Source: Amoebidium appalachense (taxonomy: Eukaryota; Ichthyosporea). From it: 64,000 bases of DNA. Within the stretch, counting starts at the first letter, position 1; each line of letters starts with the position of its first letter. The stretch is taken from NCBI GenBank assembly GCA_963693365.1, contig CAVNZM010000002.1, positions 11,656,001-11,720,000 of the forward strand, in the 5' to 3' direction. The position numbers and the translations under genes were made by a program. Positions 1 to 19,672 of the stretch are shown here, in pieces. The notes under the pieces were generated by a model. That model was not told the DNA's origin, did not search any database, and saw only the letters and a program-made list of their open reading frames with translations.

Positions 1-62
1 TGTGTGTGTGTGTGTATGTGTGTCTGTGTGTGTCCCTGTAGGGTAAGTGTGGTATGTGTTCC

Positions 63-129
<67 letters not shown>

Positions 130-871
130 GGGGGGATGAGGTGACAAGATGCACATACTCGTTAGGGGCTCCCGGCCGCTCTGCAGAGAAGGGGTTCGAG
201 TGGGGGATATCGGTGCCCCCCATGACATTGGTGTCACCCGGGGATATGACAGGTCCATCCACAGACTGCCAAATAAGGCTAATCAGTTCCCATAAAAGGC
301 TAAAGCATAGCCAAATAAGGCTATAAGGTATAAACACAATTCGGTTATGCTGTATATTGGATGTCATTGAGTACCGCCGTAAGATTCTAAATAACGATTC
401 GTTGCCAGAAATATCATTTAGTATTGGGCATACTCACGAAAAACTGGAAAATACACAGAATTACACTGAATGTGGGGTTTTTTCAATCCTGATCAGTTTT
501 GATGTAAAAGTCATCGAAAGTCAAATTCACAAACGGCTTCTCTTGGGTTGTTATCCATATGAAAAGAGAGGACGGAAATGTGGCAGGCATTGGAAGTAGA
601 CAATAACAGAGTTCTTTAAGCTAAGCGCATGGTGGTGGTGGTGTTGGTGGGGTGTGTGTGTGGAGGGGGGGGGAGGGAGGGGGGGGGGGGGGGGGGGGGG
701 GATAGGCGTTAAAGAGTATGAGGTACACATGGCTAACAGCCATGCACATTGCACAAGCAGGGCCCTTCCCCCCCCCCCGGGGGGGGGGGGGGGGTAAGAT
801 TAGAGGACGCAGGGCAGGAAAAAGGTGGGAAGGGGGGGGGGGAGGGGGGGGGGGGGGGAGGGGTGGGATAC
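1..871. other. No gene seen; repeats at left edge
   Basis: This stretch opens with (GT)n, then a 45-base T run (64-108) joined directly to a 27-base G run (109-135). Around 268-330 a short imperfect direct repeat contains 'ccaaataaggctaa' and 'ccaaataaggctataagg'. G-rich tracts occupy 661-702 and 774-860. On the minus strand a short frame after an AG near 737 could end the membrane-protein gene to its right (stop near 716), but this is not supported well enough to annotate. Confidence 0.5.
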
Positions 872-1093
872 CCGTGCTCTATAGGGGGTGGTCTCCGCAT
901 CATCAGCCGCGGCCTGCCAAAAATAAATCAGAGGTTGGAGAACCATGGGAAGAACATAGCATCAGCACATGCCATCCCTCTCTCCACCTCCCTCCCCCCC
1001 CACACACACACACCACCACCACCAGTGATGAGCCCCAAACATATGCATGCAAGGAATCCCCACCTTGACCGTACCCCCCCCCCCCCCCCCCCC

Positions 1094-1166
<73 letters not shown>

Positions 1167-1327
1167 TCTTCTAGCAAAATTACCTGCCGTCTTCCAGTCC
1201 TGAGACCTACCAACTCAGTCTTCATCCTCTACCTCTCCCCAAACCAGCGAAAAACTAAAGATACATGCACATGCACGCACGTACACACACAATCACCAAA
1301 CACGTGCGCACGCACGCACGCACACAC

Positions 1328-1372
<45 letters not shown>

Positions 1373-1524
1373 ACACACACGAACACACACACACACACCC
1401 ACCTCTGCCTGGTCCTTTGCCCTCTTCTCCAAGATCTGGTTGACCAATCGCATCTTCTCGATCTTGATCGTTTGGAACACCCACAGCCACATGTAGATCA
1501 CCGTGAACATGTACGCCAGCGACG

Positions 1525-1559
<35 letters not shown>

Positions 1560-1631
1560 TGTGCGTGTGCGTGTGCGTGTGTGTGTGTGTGCGTGCGTGC
1601 GCGCGCGTGTGTGTGTGTGTGCTTGTGCATG

Positions 1632-1721
<90 letters not shown>

Positions 1722-2155
1722 TTTTGTATGTACATGTTTGTGTGTGTGTGATGGGGGGAGATGGTGTTAAAATGCCTCCGGGGGGAGTAGGGAGGGGGGG
1801 GGGGAGGGGGGGGGAAGATATTTACGATATCTTGAGTAAATAGACTTGCTTGCCATTTGACAGCGGGTATGTATACACACGTGTTTACGTGTACATGTAC
1901 GCCTATTTGTGTATGAATGCTTTTAAACCTTTGGGGTCGTCAGGCGGCGAGGGGCGCTGGCACGGAAAGAGGAAGGAGTAAAGCAAAGGGCAACGATGCA
2001 GTAAATGACAGTGTGGCGAACCAAAATACAAGATAGAAATCAAAATGAAGGGGCGGAAGAAGGTGTCTGGAAGCGGCTACAGCACAGAACACGATATAAT
2101 AGAATGCAGTAAAGGGGAGGGGGGGAGAGGAGGAGGGGGGAGGGGACTGAGGTGA

Positions 2156-2245
<90 letters not shown>

Positions 2246-3303
2246 CGGAGAGAGAGAAAGCAAGCCAGCGAAAGAGAGAGAGAGGGAGAGAGAGAGAGGA
2301 AGGGAGGGAGGGAGGGAGGGAGGGAGGGAGGGAGGAAGAGAGGGAGGGAGGGAGGGAGGGAGGGAGGGAGGGAGGGAGGGAGGGGGGAAGGGGGGGGGGG
2401 GAGAGAGAGAGAGAGAGAGAGGGAGAGAGAGTGTGTGTGTCAGAGACAGAGAGAGAGTATAGACACGCACCACAAGCAAGACATAGTCTTCAGCCGATGT
2501 CGTTTGCATAAACGGTAGTCCGTGGAGCCCCCCTGACTTTGCCCAAATATAGTTATGGCACAGCATGGCCACCGTGTAGATGGTCGGCGCAACCCAGATC
2601 GATATCGCCCCCTCGTCCATGTGCTCACGTGTGATTTTCCACCCGTAGGAAATGAGCATTAAAAGCCACTGGAAGCTCCCTGGCCAATAGGAAAAATCTG
2701 TTAGAAGAGTTGTCTATGAAATGCGGCAGAGCCAACAGCGTGCTTTGGAAACGGCAGACAACCACCTCTTTGTTCTTACAGACTTATAAACATATAAACT
2801 ATTTATACAATTCTTATTCAAGGTTCTTATACAATTGCCCCTTGTCCCCCCCCCCCCCCCCCCCCCCACACCCGCCTTCCTCCCCACTTACCCCTTTATG
2901 TGCCCATTTAATAATATGTGTTTCGCCCCCCATCCCCCCGCGGCACCGCGTTCCCCATGTACTTCTTTTTCATATTTATTTCATATGATCTGCCTTGCTT
3001 TGGTGTCTCCACTCATCCCCCCCCCCCCCCCCCCAGCGCCCTCTTTCTGCGCAACCTTTTTAGCAATGCCACCATAAGAGCACCCTAAAAAAACACAACG
3101 ACCCAACCCTTTGTTTCCCAACCTTCGCGTGAACATCCATCAAGAAAACGGTCTTATTTGCCTCCTATTCTTCTCCCTTCCTACCTCCCCCCCTCTCCCC
3201 TCCTTACAAAAAAAAAAAGACCTCTTTTACTGCCCACCCAATTCCAACGCAGTTATGTTCGCCCGCTCAATTTCCCTTCATGCCTGTCGTCACAACCATT
3301 AAC

Positions 3304-3334
<31 letters not shown>

Positions 3335-3899
3335 CCCCCCCCCCCCCCCCCCCCACCACACACACACACACACACTCCTTTCCACCTACACCCCTCCTGC
3401 CCTCCCCCCTTCCCCCCCACCCCCCTTTCCCCCCTTCCCCACACACACATACACAAACACACACATCCCATATTGACCCCAGCTTCCTCGTCACGTTCAC
3501 CCCAAATAACCCATCAATTGCTCTTTTTTCTTTGTTCGTTTCTGTTGTAAGTCTTTCCTTCATTCGTTCCTCCTTCAATTCTCGTTCCCCGTTTTTGCTC
3601 CTGCTCATTCGCTAGCCCGACCATGGATTGGCCCGAAGAGGGGGAAGAAGGGGAGGGGTGGGAGGGGTGGGGGGGGCCATTACCATCAGCGACATTCCAG
3701 AAGAAAAGCAGTGCGTAGAAGAGAGGGGATACTGCGGGGGGGGGGGGGGGGGGGGGGGGGGATGGGATGGGTAAAGGGGCCGGAGGGGAGAAGGGGGGGG
3801 TTGGGGGGGGGGGGTTAGACGTTCTCAACAAAAACAGCCAAAATACACCACCAGCACGAAAAGTGAGGGTGTAGTGGGGGGAGCGTGAGGTTTGTGTGT

Positions 3900-3954
<55 letters not shown>

Positions 3955-4010
3955 CTTCCGGATGGGGGGTGGGGGGAGGAGGAGGGCGAAGGGGAGGGGA
4001 TGGGGAGGGA

Positions 4011-4044
<34 letters not shown>

Positions 4045-4352
4045 GATGCGTAAAAGGACATGACAAGGACGAATAAAAAGGAATAATCGACGAAAACAAA
4101 CAAAAAGGAAGGCGAGCCCAAGGACCATAAGAATGAGCACTTGAAACGGAACCCATTATCATGGGGGGTAGACCCGGGGGGGGGGGGGGGGGGGGGGGGG
4201 ATGTTACAGGGGGGTGAGGCGAGTGGGTGGGGGTGAGGTTGGGGGTTCGGCTTTGGGGTGGGGTTTGAGGAAGGGGGATCCGAAGCAGAAACATGTCCAA
4301 GCATAGAGCGTTGTGTGTATGTGTGTGTGTGCGTGTGCGTGTGCGCGCACGT

Positions 4353-4428
<76 letters not shown>

Positions 4429-4585
4429 TGTGTGTGTGTGTGTTAACATCCTCGTAAGGTACCCGACGCAGGACGTGCAGTTGGGGGAGGAGGTGGGGGT
4501 GGGGGGGCATGCTTGTATGTCTGTGTGTGTGTGACCAGAGGGTGGGTAGTGCGCCCAGGTGAAAGATACAGGGGGAGATCGGAGA

Positions 4586-4631
<46 letters not shown>

Positions 4632-4976
4632 GTGTACGTACAATTTCTACAGAACCCCATAAGACAACAAAATCTACGTCGCAGGTTACGGAATGACCTG
4701 CAAAGACAGGGGCTGTGCGAGGAGATGGTTGGGCGAGCGACTGAATAGTACATAGTACACGTTGCATAATAGTACCAGTACATAGTACATAATAATATGC
4801 AATGCATAAAGGTAATAGCACATACCATCGTCGGATATGAAAATCCACAGCACCACCAGTAGCTCCTTTATCATCAAGAGGGTTAAAACAACAAAGATGC
4901 AGCGGTGAAGCTGCCACCCGTGCACCTGAGAAAACGTAACAGTGTCAGTGGGAAATTGGGACGGGCGGGTGTGTGT

Positions 4977-5047
<71 letters not shown>

Positions 5048-5714
5048 GTGTGTGTGTGGTGTGTTTGTAGATGTGCATGTGCAAGCATTTTTAAACAGGT
5101 ACGGAGGGGGGAGGCGGGAGGGGGGGGGGGGGGGGTGATGGGGGGGCACGAAAAGAGAGGGGTGAAAAGAATGAAATTAGGGGGGGGGGGAGGGGGGAAC
5201 ACATTGGGAGAACCTCTCCCTCCCACCCCCCCACCCCCCTCCGGACCTCCGCTCCCTCCCCTTCTTCCCTCCCCCTCTCCGCGCCCCCCCCTCCCCTCCC
5301 CCCCCCCCCCCCCCCCCCCCATCATACACACACACACAGTACACGTGAGTATTCCTGCTCACGTTTATCATTCCCAAACAACCATGTATAAAGCAAAGAC
5401 ATCACTTGTTTTCTCGTGTCCCTAAAATGGCCGCAACCCTCCCTCCCCCCCCCCCCCCCCCCCCCCCCCCTTCCCCCCGCTTCCTCCCCCTGACCCAACT
5501 CAAAAAAACACCTCATACTCCATCTCCCCCGCTCTCTCTCGCACAAACATAGGCACACGTCCACCTCACCCATCCAAATGTGGGGTACGAAGAACAGAGA
5601 TCTTCCCGTGCCTACCTTCTCACCCTTGTATCTGACAAAGTCGAAAAGTGAAGCTCCCCATACTGACACCTGCACATAAAAACACATCAGTGTGCGTGTG
5701 CGTGTGTGTATTCA

Positions 5715-5783
<69 letters not shown>

Positions 5784-5820
5784 GCCCGCGCGGGTGTATG
5801 CTTGTATGTACGCGCACGCT

Positions 5821-5890
<70 letters not shown>

Positions 5891-6780
5891 GGTGTGTGCC
5901 TGTGTGTGTATCCCTTGTTTCTCCAAGCATGCTCACCTGTGTGTCAGCTTGTTAACGCACCCGTGTGAAACCTGACATTGTTGACCAGTTCCAATGTCTG
6001 TTGTGCATGCTTGTGAGGCGAAAAGCAATGCCCAGTGTGTATCCTTTCATGCCTCCAGGTGTTAATGTGTGCCTACTTTTCTGTACCTGTGAGCCTAAGC
6101 AGCAGCACTCACAATTGCTCTAAAACGCACCTGCGTGCAACCATGCAAGAAGCAAAAAAGGCACAACGGTGCAAGCTCTCACTCGAATACAGGCATGCAC
6201 GGACATTGCTGTTAAAACACACAGTCAGGGCTGGAACCCCTACACATTCAGAATTACTGGCACATATACTTCCATGCTTTGGCAGGGACACAGGCAAACA
6301 CGCATGCACACAAACAGTCCAAAGAGGCCCACTTGCCCACCCAACCACACGCCCACACCGCCACACCGCCACCCAGCCACACACACAAAAGTACACGCAG
6401 AGTCAAGTATGCATTCAAGAGCAAGGGAGCACGCACACACACACATAAACACACACACACACCCACACGCATTAAAGCCTATGTGACCTGCCCCTCCTCC
6501 CCCCTTGCCCCCCCTCCCCCCTTGCCTTTCTTCAACGGTATACCCAAGAACGACCCGGTCGCAGACACGCATGCACAGACACACACACACAAACAACGCA
6601 CACACACACGCGCACACACACACGCACACCCATTCATACACACGCACACACACGCACGCACAGACGCACACACGCACTCGCGCGGGCGCACACACACACA
6701 CACACAAGCACGCACACCCACACACACGCACGCACACACGCACACACAAACGCACGCACACCCACACACGCACGCACACG

Positions 6781-6811
<31 letters not shown>

Positions 6812-6913
6812 CCATACACACGCACGCACGCACACACATACACACAGGGCACATACCCACAGGAAGAAGCGGATGATCACATAAACCTTGTTCTCCCACA
6901 GCTGGAACGGCAT
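872..6913 (-). CDS. Polytopic membrane protein, possibly GOST-like 7TM (provisional, 3' end uncertain)
   Basis: Minus-strand exons joined by frame: 6913-6857 (ATG at 6913, in-frame TGA just upstream), 5669-5616, 4925-4826, 3731-3684, 2679-2471, 1525-1403 and probably 913-872. They give about 211 residues with five hydrophobic segments: [19 protein letters not shown], a second in exon 3, [10 protein letters not shown] leading to [15 protein letters not shown] in exons 4-5, one after MDEG, and [13 protein letters not shown]. These are followed by a charged, probably helical tail ([17 protein letters not shown]). The order of segments, the GW..[RK] ending of the third and the W-F-Q-T ending of the fifth recall the membrane core of GPR107/TMEM87/GPR180-type (GOST) proteins, but there is no luminal domain and segments 6-7 were not found. 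The function is therefore not assigned. Exons, frames and hydrophobicity are seen; the family is a weak inference. Introns carry (GU)n at donors and (AC)n at acceptors. Confidence 0.65.
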
Positions 6914-7699
6914 GTTGTCGTTTTTTCAACCGTTCTCTCTTGTTTACAAATTCATGTATGTCCCTTCCTTTTTGCCGCTTCAGCGGTTTGGCTAGTTTTT
7001 TTTTTTCTTTTTTTCTTCCGAGTTGGTTTGCTTCAAGTTTTGAAAGTTTTTTTTTAATTTTATAATGGACTTTATTTCCCGACAGCGATGACCGAGTAGA
7101 TAGCCGAGATATACTAGGTATGTCTCGACTCCGTATACAGAACACTGGCAGCGACCCGCGTGAACTTATGGGTGTCACAGCGGAACCTACTTTGTGGACA
7201 CTTTCGATAGCAACAACGGCATATAGCCTAGCCAAAGGCTCCGCACGAAGACACAACTGTGTACTGTATTAGCAGTCTTGATCCCATATGATTGGTTGCA
7301 CTTATTGAAGTAGGGCAAACGTAACCGGTACCGGTCGTGAGCGTGTGCCCGCATTCGTGGCTTCCTCCCAGCACCTGCACCGAGAAAGGCAGCAGAGAAA
7401 AGTAGCCTTTTTTTTTTTGGAGTCATAAAGAGAGTTGTAAGTACCTTGTATTAATTTCCATACTGTATAAAGTATTGGAAATCATGTAATGAGCCGGATA
7501 CAGAGGGGCACCCAGCATGTGCAGCCTTACGGCAAGACCGTACCAAGTTTAATACAGGTTTCTATGCTCAGAACTTTTACACCCCTCTTTATCTCGAATC
7601 AGCGATAGCGGCAGAGTTGGCAGTAACAGGGATCGAAATTCCCAAAAACGTTTGGGAATTTTCCAAACTTTTTTCCGGATTCCCAAAGAACCTCAGGGG

Positions 7700-7750
<51 letters not shown>

Positions 7751-8316
7751 GAGGCATATGGCCATATGGGAAGGGGGGAGGGGGGAAGGGGGGATAGTGG
7801 GTGGGGGGGGGGTTGAAGGGGGGAGGGTGGGGGGGAGGGGTGGGGAGGGAGGGGGTGGGGTGTGTGTGGGGGGGGGGGGCCGGGGGGGGGTGACTGAAGT
7901 ACACGCGGTTGAGAATCCCTACCCTTTGAACCAATGATATGGATGTAATGATTACCATATATGGATAGCCTAGCTGAGCCCTGATCGATATCCCAGAGTG
8001 CATGTATGACCATCACTCCTGAGCGGGTCTCAGTTGTCAGTTGAGACCAGTTGGACACAGGCACACATGAGGTCTTGCATTAAAGATGAGTCACAGGTTG
8101 AGACATAACCCGAGACTCTATTAAGAGCACATAGCACACAGATCACCACAGATTCGGAACCCACCGAGGACCACATACACACATATAACATATGCATAAC
8201 AGGGGGGGGGAAGGGGGGATTCGAGTGGGTAGTAAAGTGGACTGTGCACGTGGGTGAATATTGGTGCCCATGGCCAGCACCGCCCGAGGTGCCCGGCCCG
8301 GCGCGCCCCGGGGGCT

Positions 8317-8353
<37 letters not shown>

Positions 8354-8739
8354 CTGGGGGGAAGCTTAAGGACGTGGTTGAGGGGGGAGGACGGAAGAGG
8401 GAGGGGGAGTTTGCGGGCCATGCTAGTGGGTACCACAGTGGATCGACACGGCCGGGGGGCGAAGATCTAGAGGGGGTAGGTCACGTAAGGGAGGATGGCC
8501 GTGATCATGACCGTTTGTTTGCACGTCCCGAGAACTTTCCCAAAGCTTTTCCCTTGATCATGAAGGTTCTTTTGGCAAATCCCAAACAATTTGGACCCCA
8601 CCCCAAAGTTTCAAAACCGGAAATCGAACCCTGGGCAATAATACCATATTTGGTTATTTAGGACTTCTTTAGTCTAGGGAGCCGTTGACTACTCGAGCCC
8701 CAGGCGGAGAGAGCGAGAAAAAGAGGGACTCGAGAGAGC

Positions 8740-8786
<47 letters not shown>

Positions 8787-9349
8787 CCGTGTGTGTGTGC
8801 GTGTGCGTGTGCGTGTGTGTCAAGTTTGTGTTGTAGTGGTGTTGGTCACAGGTGGTTGCCGGGTGTGGTGAGGATGTCCATGAATGGATTATATCAGCAA
8901 GTGTGGCAGCATCTGCTATCTTTTCACGTGCACACCCTGATCGCGTCAGTGTTTCGCTGATAGAGCTCAACTTTATGTACGCTGGACACTCGAGCTCTGT
9001 GCCGTGACCATGTCCTATAGTAGGCGTACTGCCGCCGTACCCGAAATCGATGCAGACCCGCACAGACTGCACATTATAGGAAACCCTCAAATTATGTAAT
9101 ATTGTTCCCACACAACGACCGTATGACATAGGTGACCGCAAGGCCCTTATGCTGCCAACACAATTGCATGGCTTTGAATTACAAACTAATGTTCAGAGAG
9201 GCAAAGCCTCGTTCTCTCTGATTTTGAAAGTGTGCTGGGCCGAAAAGTCGTTCTTAGCGTGCAAGGGAGCAGCCACCATAAGGCTTGATAATTCTACTAC
9301 AGAGGTGGTGCATTTGTACAATACACACAAACTAAACCCTTACAACCCT
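6914..9349. other. Intergenic; diverged repeats, no gene seen
   Basis: Holds G runs (7702-7749 and 8320-8353), an imperfect (GA)n at 8732-8786, and two related elements in opposite orientation near 7600-7700 and 8530-8700, described separately. The open frames here are short or low-complexity. A minus-strand frame at 8689-9141 has mixed composition but no recognisable domain and no supported splice sites. Confidence 0.5.
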
Positions 9350-10255
9350 TTATTGAGCATTTTGTGCTCTCCACGTGTTGATGCACTCCTGAGCAGCCTT
9401 CAAAAACACATCACAGCCCTTTTTGCCCTCATAATAGCCAGTCGACATAACACTTTTGTGACATGCTGTAAGCACGTTGCCTTGCTGTGGACACAGAACT
9501 GATGCTTCACACATAGCCAGTTCCCTCTGCAAAGGCAAACAGGGATGGTTAAAATACAAAAGTTAAATGCACTTCAGGAAATGTTAAGAATCGCCGACAA
9601 GCTCAAAACTTATTCATTAGCCCGTCACCATGGTGCAGTTGATACACACAGAGCAAGAGGAGAGAAAGAAAAGTCAAAACCCACCCTCCCCACGTCCCCA
9701 CGTCCCTCCCCCAACCCCTCCTCATCCCGCTGCTCCCCGCTCCGGCGGATAGACAAAAGAACAGAGGCCAGGGAACCAATGTATCAATCTTCTTGAGGAA
9801 GTCAATCACTAGCCAAACAGAGGTTCAAGCTATGGGGGTCAAGAAACTCTGAGGTTGTTCCCACTAAATGTGTTCATTTGTATTTGAGTAATAGGGGCCT
9901 GTAAGGTTTTCCGTAGAAAGGACGGACAGCCTAAACTAACTGGGAAGAAGTAAACTTTCTATGCGAAACAAAATTCGTTTGTGCTTTAAGACTACAAGGA
10001 ATGCGTTTTGTTGTGTGAAGGGAGGGATCCTACCACCTACTGAGGCGGTGTCTCCTTTTTTTTTTTTTTTTTTTTTTTTTTTTGCCGCCTAAGTAGATGT
10101 AAAAACGTCGCACGTGCGGCAACACGTCAGTACGTGTTAGGGAGGGATCCCACCTCCTGCAGCGAGCAGTCTTTGCCCTCCTTCGATATGCAGCTGTTAT
10201 AGCCCTTCCTTTGACGCCCACAACGGGACTTGATCTTTGCCTCCAAATCAGCCAT
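9350..10255 (-). CDS. Tandem CX9C (twin CHCH) protein, CHCHD5-like, 92 aa
   Basis: Two exons on the minus strand: 10255-10154 (34 codons from ATG) and 9526-9350 (58 codons plus stop), with a phase-0 intron, donor GTGGGA and acceptor TTTGCCTTTGCAG. The protein has exactly eight cysteines forming four CX9C motifs: C12/C22, C30/C40, C46/C56 and C72/C82. CHCH proteins are small, usually imported into the mitochondrial intermembrane space and oxidised by Mia40/CHCHD4; most carry two CX9C motifs. Four motifs, with the first pair at residues 12 and 22 and beginning CGR, match the layout of CHCHD5. Spacing between motifs (7, 5, 15) differs from human CHCHD5, so orthology is an inference. The cysteine pattern across the splice junction makes a real gene very likely. 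No mitochondrial presequence is visible, as expected for this class. An inverted CCAAT (ATTGG) lies about 200 bp upstream. Confidence 0.85.
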
Positions 10256-11867
10256 TTCTTTAATCTGAGAAACCAACCGTGATTATTCTTTCCGATGCTG
10301 TTTTTTTTCTTTTCCCCCTGCTTCAGCACGTGAAGCTGTCGAAAACACTTTCTGCGCTGGCCGGACACGCGGCGCCGACGGGTGGGCGGCGTAACTGCCC
10401 AAAAAGGAAGGCAATTTGCCACGCTCTGCTTCGCTCCGCGTTTTGCTGCCCTAACAGCCAATCAAAATACGGCGGCTTGATTGATCCAACGCGACTATGT
10501 TGGCACCTGTTGGCACCGCTTTGAATCAACGTTTATTGTAGTTTTGTAGGTTGAAAGGGAAAAACAGTAACGCAAAAACGAAGGGAAAGAGGGTAGATGA
10601 GTGGGCAAGGTAGTTACAGTAGCTGCAAGGGAATAATGAACTTGCCTAGGTGTAGGTAGATTGGAAGAAAGCCTGGTTAGAAGAGACAGATCCGGAGAAC
10701 TAAGGCTGCGTACTTGTTGCTGTGTGAGGAGCTGTTAGTGGTGTGGAGTTGTCACTAAAGTTCGATTCTGCGGCCGGAAAGAATCATCAGCCCGCAAAAG
10801 ATTTCTGAAATTCATAGTACGTCTAAAAACGCGTATTACTGAGTCGAATTTTTGGTTTACTGCACTTCATTTGGGTTTCGCTCCTGGCACCTTGAACAGT
10901 TCCATTTACTCCCAGCAAATCCTTTCAAGCCAAGGTAGGCAAAGTCAGAGGCTCTCCAGCACCGTTGACCTATTACTCTCCCTCCCTTCCCTTCTCTCTC
11001 CATTTTTTTCCACCCTTTACAGTAGTAAGCTGAGAAACAGCTCTTTCGCTTGCTGAGCCACAGGACACGCCTACATTTGCAGACTCTCTGTGGACTTGGA
11101 TAGCACGAGCAAGCACATACACAGCAAAGCTTCACTCTCTGGCCGGCAGCCAAACATCCTGAGTGCCTTCAAGAAAAAAAGCAATTCGTGGCATATCAAT
11201 CACATGTCTGAATCGTTCTATTTAATTGTTGCCACGGCCGCTTCTTTTCTCGCGGCTTGGTTTTTTTTTAACAAAACAACAGTCGCTGGATCTATTTTCA
11301 CCATCCCCACGAACCCACTTCGTCCAACTCCACCTCTGCCCACACCATGTTGTCACGCCGTTCTCTCTGTTCCACTGCCTTTAGTCTTGTGTGATGTTAC
11401 ACAGATGTGCACACTTTTTTTTAAGAAACTAAGCCATCATTCCCCGGGCATCACAAAGGCTATTTCACCTCTACCCCCCCCCCCCCCCCCCCCTCCCCCC
11501 TCCCCCCAAACAGGGAGAATGTGATAAGCCTCACGTTGCTGCCCGTTTTTGTCAACTAGGAGCATTTCACATATGGACATTAATTGCTGCTGCTTGCTGT
11601 AGTTGCCCCCTATCCCCCCCCTCCCTCCCCTCCCCGCCCCCCCATCCCCCCGCTCCCCCTCTCCCCCCGCCCCCCTCTCCCCCAGCCACCCCTCTCCCCC
11701 CCCCCCCTCTCCCCCCTTCCCCCTGTCCCACGCTGGCCCCAGTTTGCCCTTGTCGGGAGTGCTTTGAAAATGTTGTGATCAGGGGAAGGACATGGCGGAG
11801 GGGGAGAGAAGGGAGGGTGTCTTCTTTCCCCCTTCCCCCCCCCACCCCTACCCCTCCCCCCTCCAAG

Positions 11868-11913
<46 letters not shown>

Positions 11914-12012
11914 CTCGTCATGTTCTTCTACACACCTGTCATGCAGACACAGGCAAACACGCACTGAACTCCTTTCGTTGATTTTTTCTTCGGCTTTCTG
12001 TTGTTTCCATTT

Positions 12013-12056
<44 letters not shown>

Positions 12057-12536
12057 ACCCCACCCCCGACCCCCCCACCACCCCACCACCCCCTTCTCAA
12101 AGCACACACGTATACACACACACTCACACAAAATAATAAATGGGTGAAAGAAAAGAAAAAATGCGAGAGATTGGAAGAAAAGACAAGTGTGGAATGCCCC
12201 ACCAGCACACATTCAGACATTCTCGTGCAACGACACACAACACCAACTTCCCAACCCCCAAACCTTTCCCATCACACCGTGCACACACACCCATCAACCC
12301 CCCCCTCCCCCCCCTCCCCCTCCTTCATCCCAGGGCAACACCAACTTCCCAACCCCCAAACCTCTCCCATTACCCCCTTCCCCCCCCCCCCCCCCCCCCC
12401 CCTCCCTTCCCCCCTCCTTCTCCTCGTCCTTCCAACTGCTCTTTCAAGTCCTACCAACAAATACGTCACATGTTTCCTACAATCTTGTGTTTCTGGAAGT
12501 TCTAGGTGGCCTAACATGATATTGTGTTGCAGCAAG
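10256..12536. other. Spacer upstream of CYRI; probable promoter and 5' UTR intron
   Basis: The CHCH gene (minus) and CYRI (plus) diverge from this region, whose first kilobase has few repeats and contains CCAAT at 10458. Because CYRI's first coding exon is preceded by an acceptor ('tattgtgttgcag' ending at 12532), at least one non-coding 5' exon should lie here; it could not be located. From 11480 onward there are C runs (11478-11520, 12016-12060, 12379-12405), (CA)n at 11868-11909, and a duplicated 37-bp sequence (12238-12274 and 12333-12369). Confidence 0.5.
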
Positions 12537-18953
<6,417 letters not shown>

Positions 18954-19635
18954 ATGCACCACAACAACAAATTCCGAGAAACGAAATTATACCTGGTTAT
19001 TAGGGTTTTATGCAGTTGGAAAAGAAAAGAAACATGCCTTAGTCTTAGTATAGTATATATATAAATATACGCACATACTGCACCTTTCTCCTGGCGTTGC
19101 TAGATATGATCGAGAGTTGTTGTTAGATGATGTTAACTCTCTCGGTGATATGTTGGCAAGTTCTTTGATGGGCCCTCAGAACTGTGCTGGTGTGTTTCTG
19201 TTATGGTTTGTGACAGAGTTCAGCCATGGTATGTGTGCATGCATATGAATATCGAATTATTGCGTGCAGTGGTGGTGGTTGATGGTACGGGCACGTGTGT
19301 GTGTGTGTGTGTGTTGGGGGGGGGGGGGGGGGGGGGGGGGGTTACACGATTATACATGTTTGTCCATGTGCATCATCCGCGAATTTCAAGCAAAAGGCTA
19401 CTTGTGTGATTAGCCTCTCTTTTTAAAAGCTGCACACGCATTGAAGTTTCTCCATAGGGTGGTTTTTTAAAGGGCATGATATCTTGTTTCCTTGCTCCAT
19501 TTCCAATTCTTTTCCTTTCACCTATATTTCGAAAAACGGAACGAAGCACCAAGGATGGAGAGGAAAGGGTGGATAGCTGGTGTTGCGTGAGTTAGTGTTT
19601 GTGTTTGATTTTATTGTGGTGGTGGTGGTGGTGGT

Positions 19636-19672
<37 letters not shown>

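Noticed and set aside
1-60. Telomere-like GT repeats at the left edge
   Set aside because: Plain GT dinucleotides without a G-rich telomeric unit; identical arrays occur all over the window.
4078-4142. Hydrophobic minus-strand stretch ([15 protein letters not shown])
   Set aside because: No donor in a usable phase and it does not fit between the neighbouring exons.
4642-4697. Possible extra exon of the membrane protein ([18 protein letters not shown])
   Set aside because: It has fair splice sites, but including it breaks the phase to the next exon, while skipping it joins exons 4925-4826 and 3731-3684 in perfect frame.
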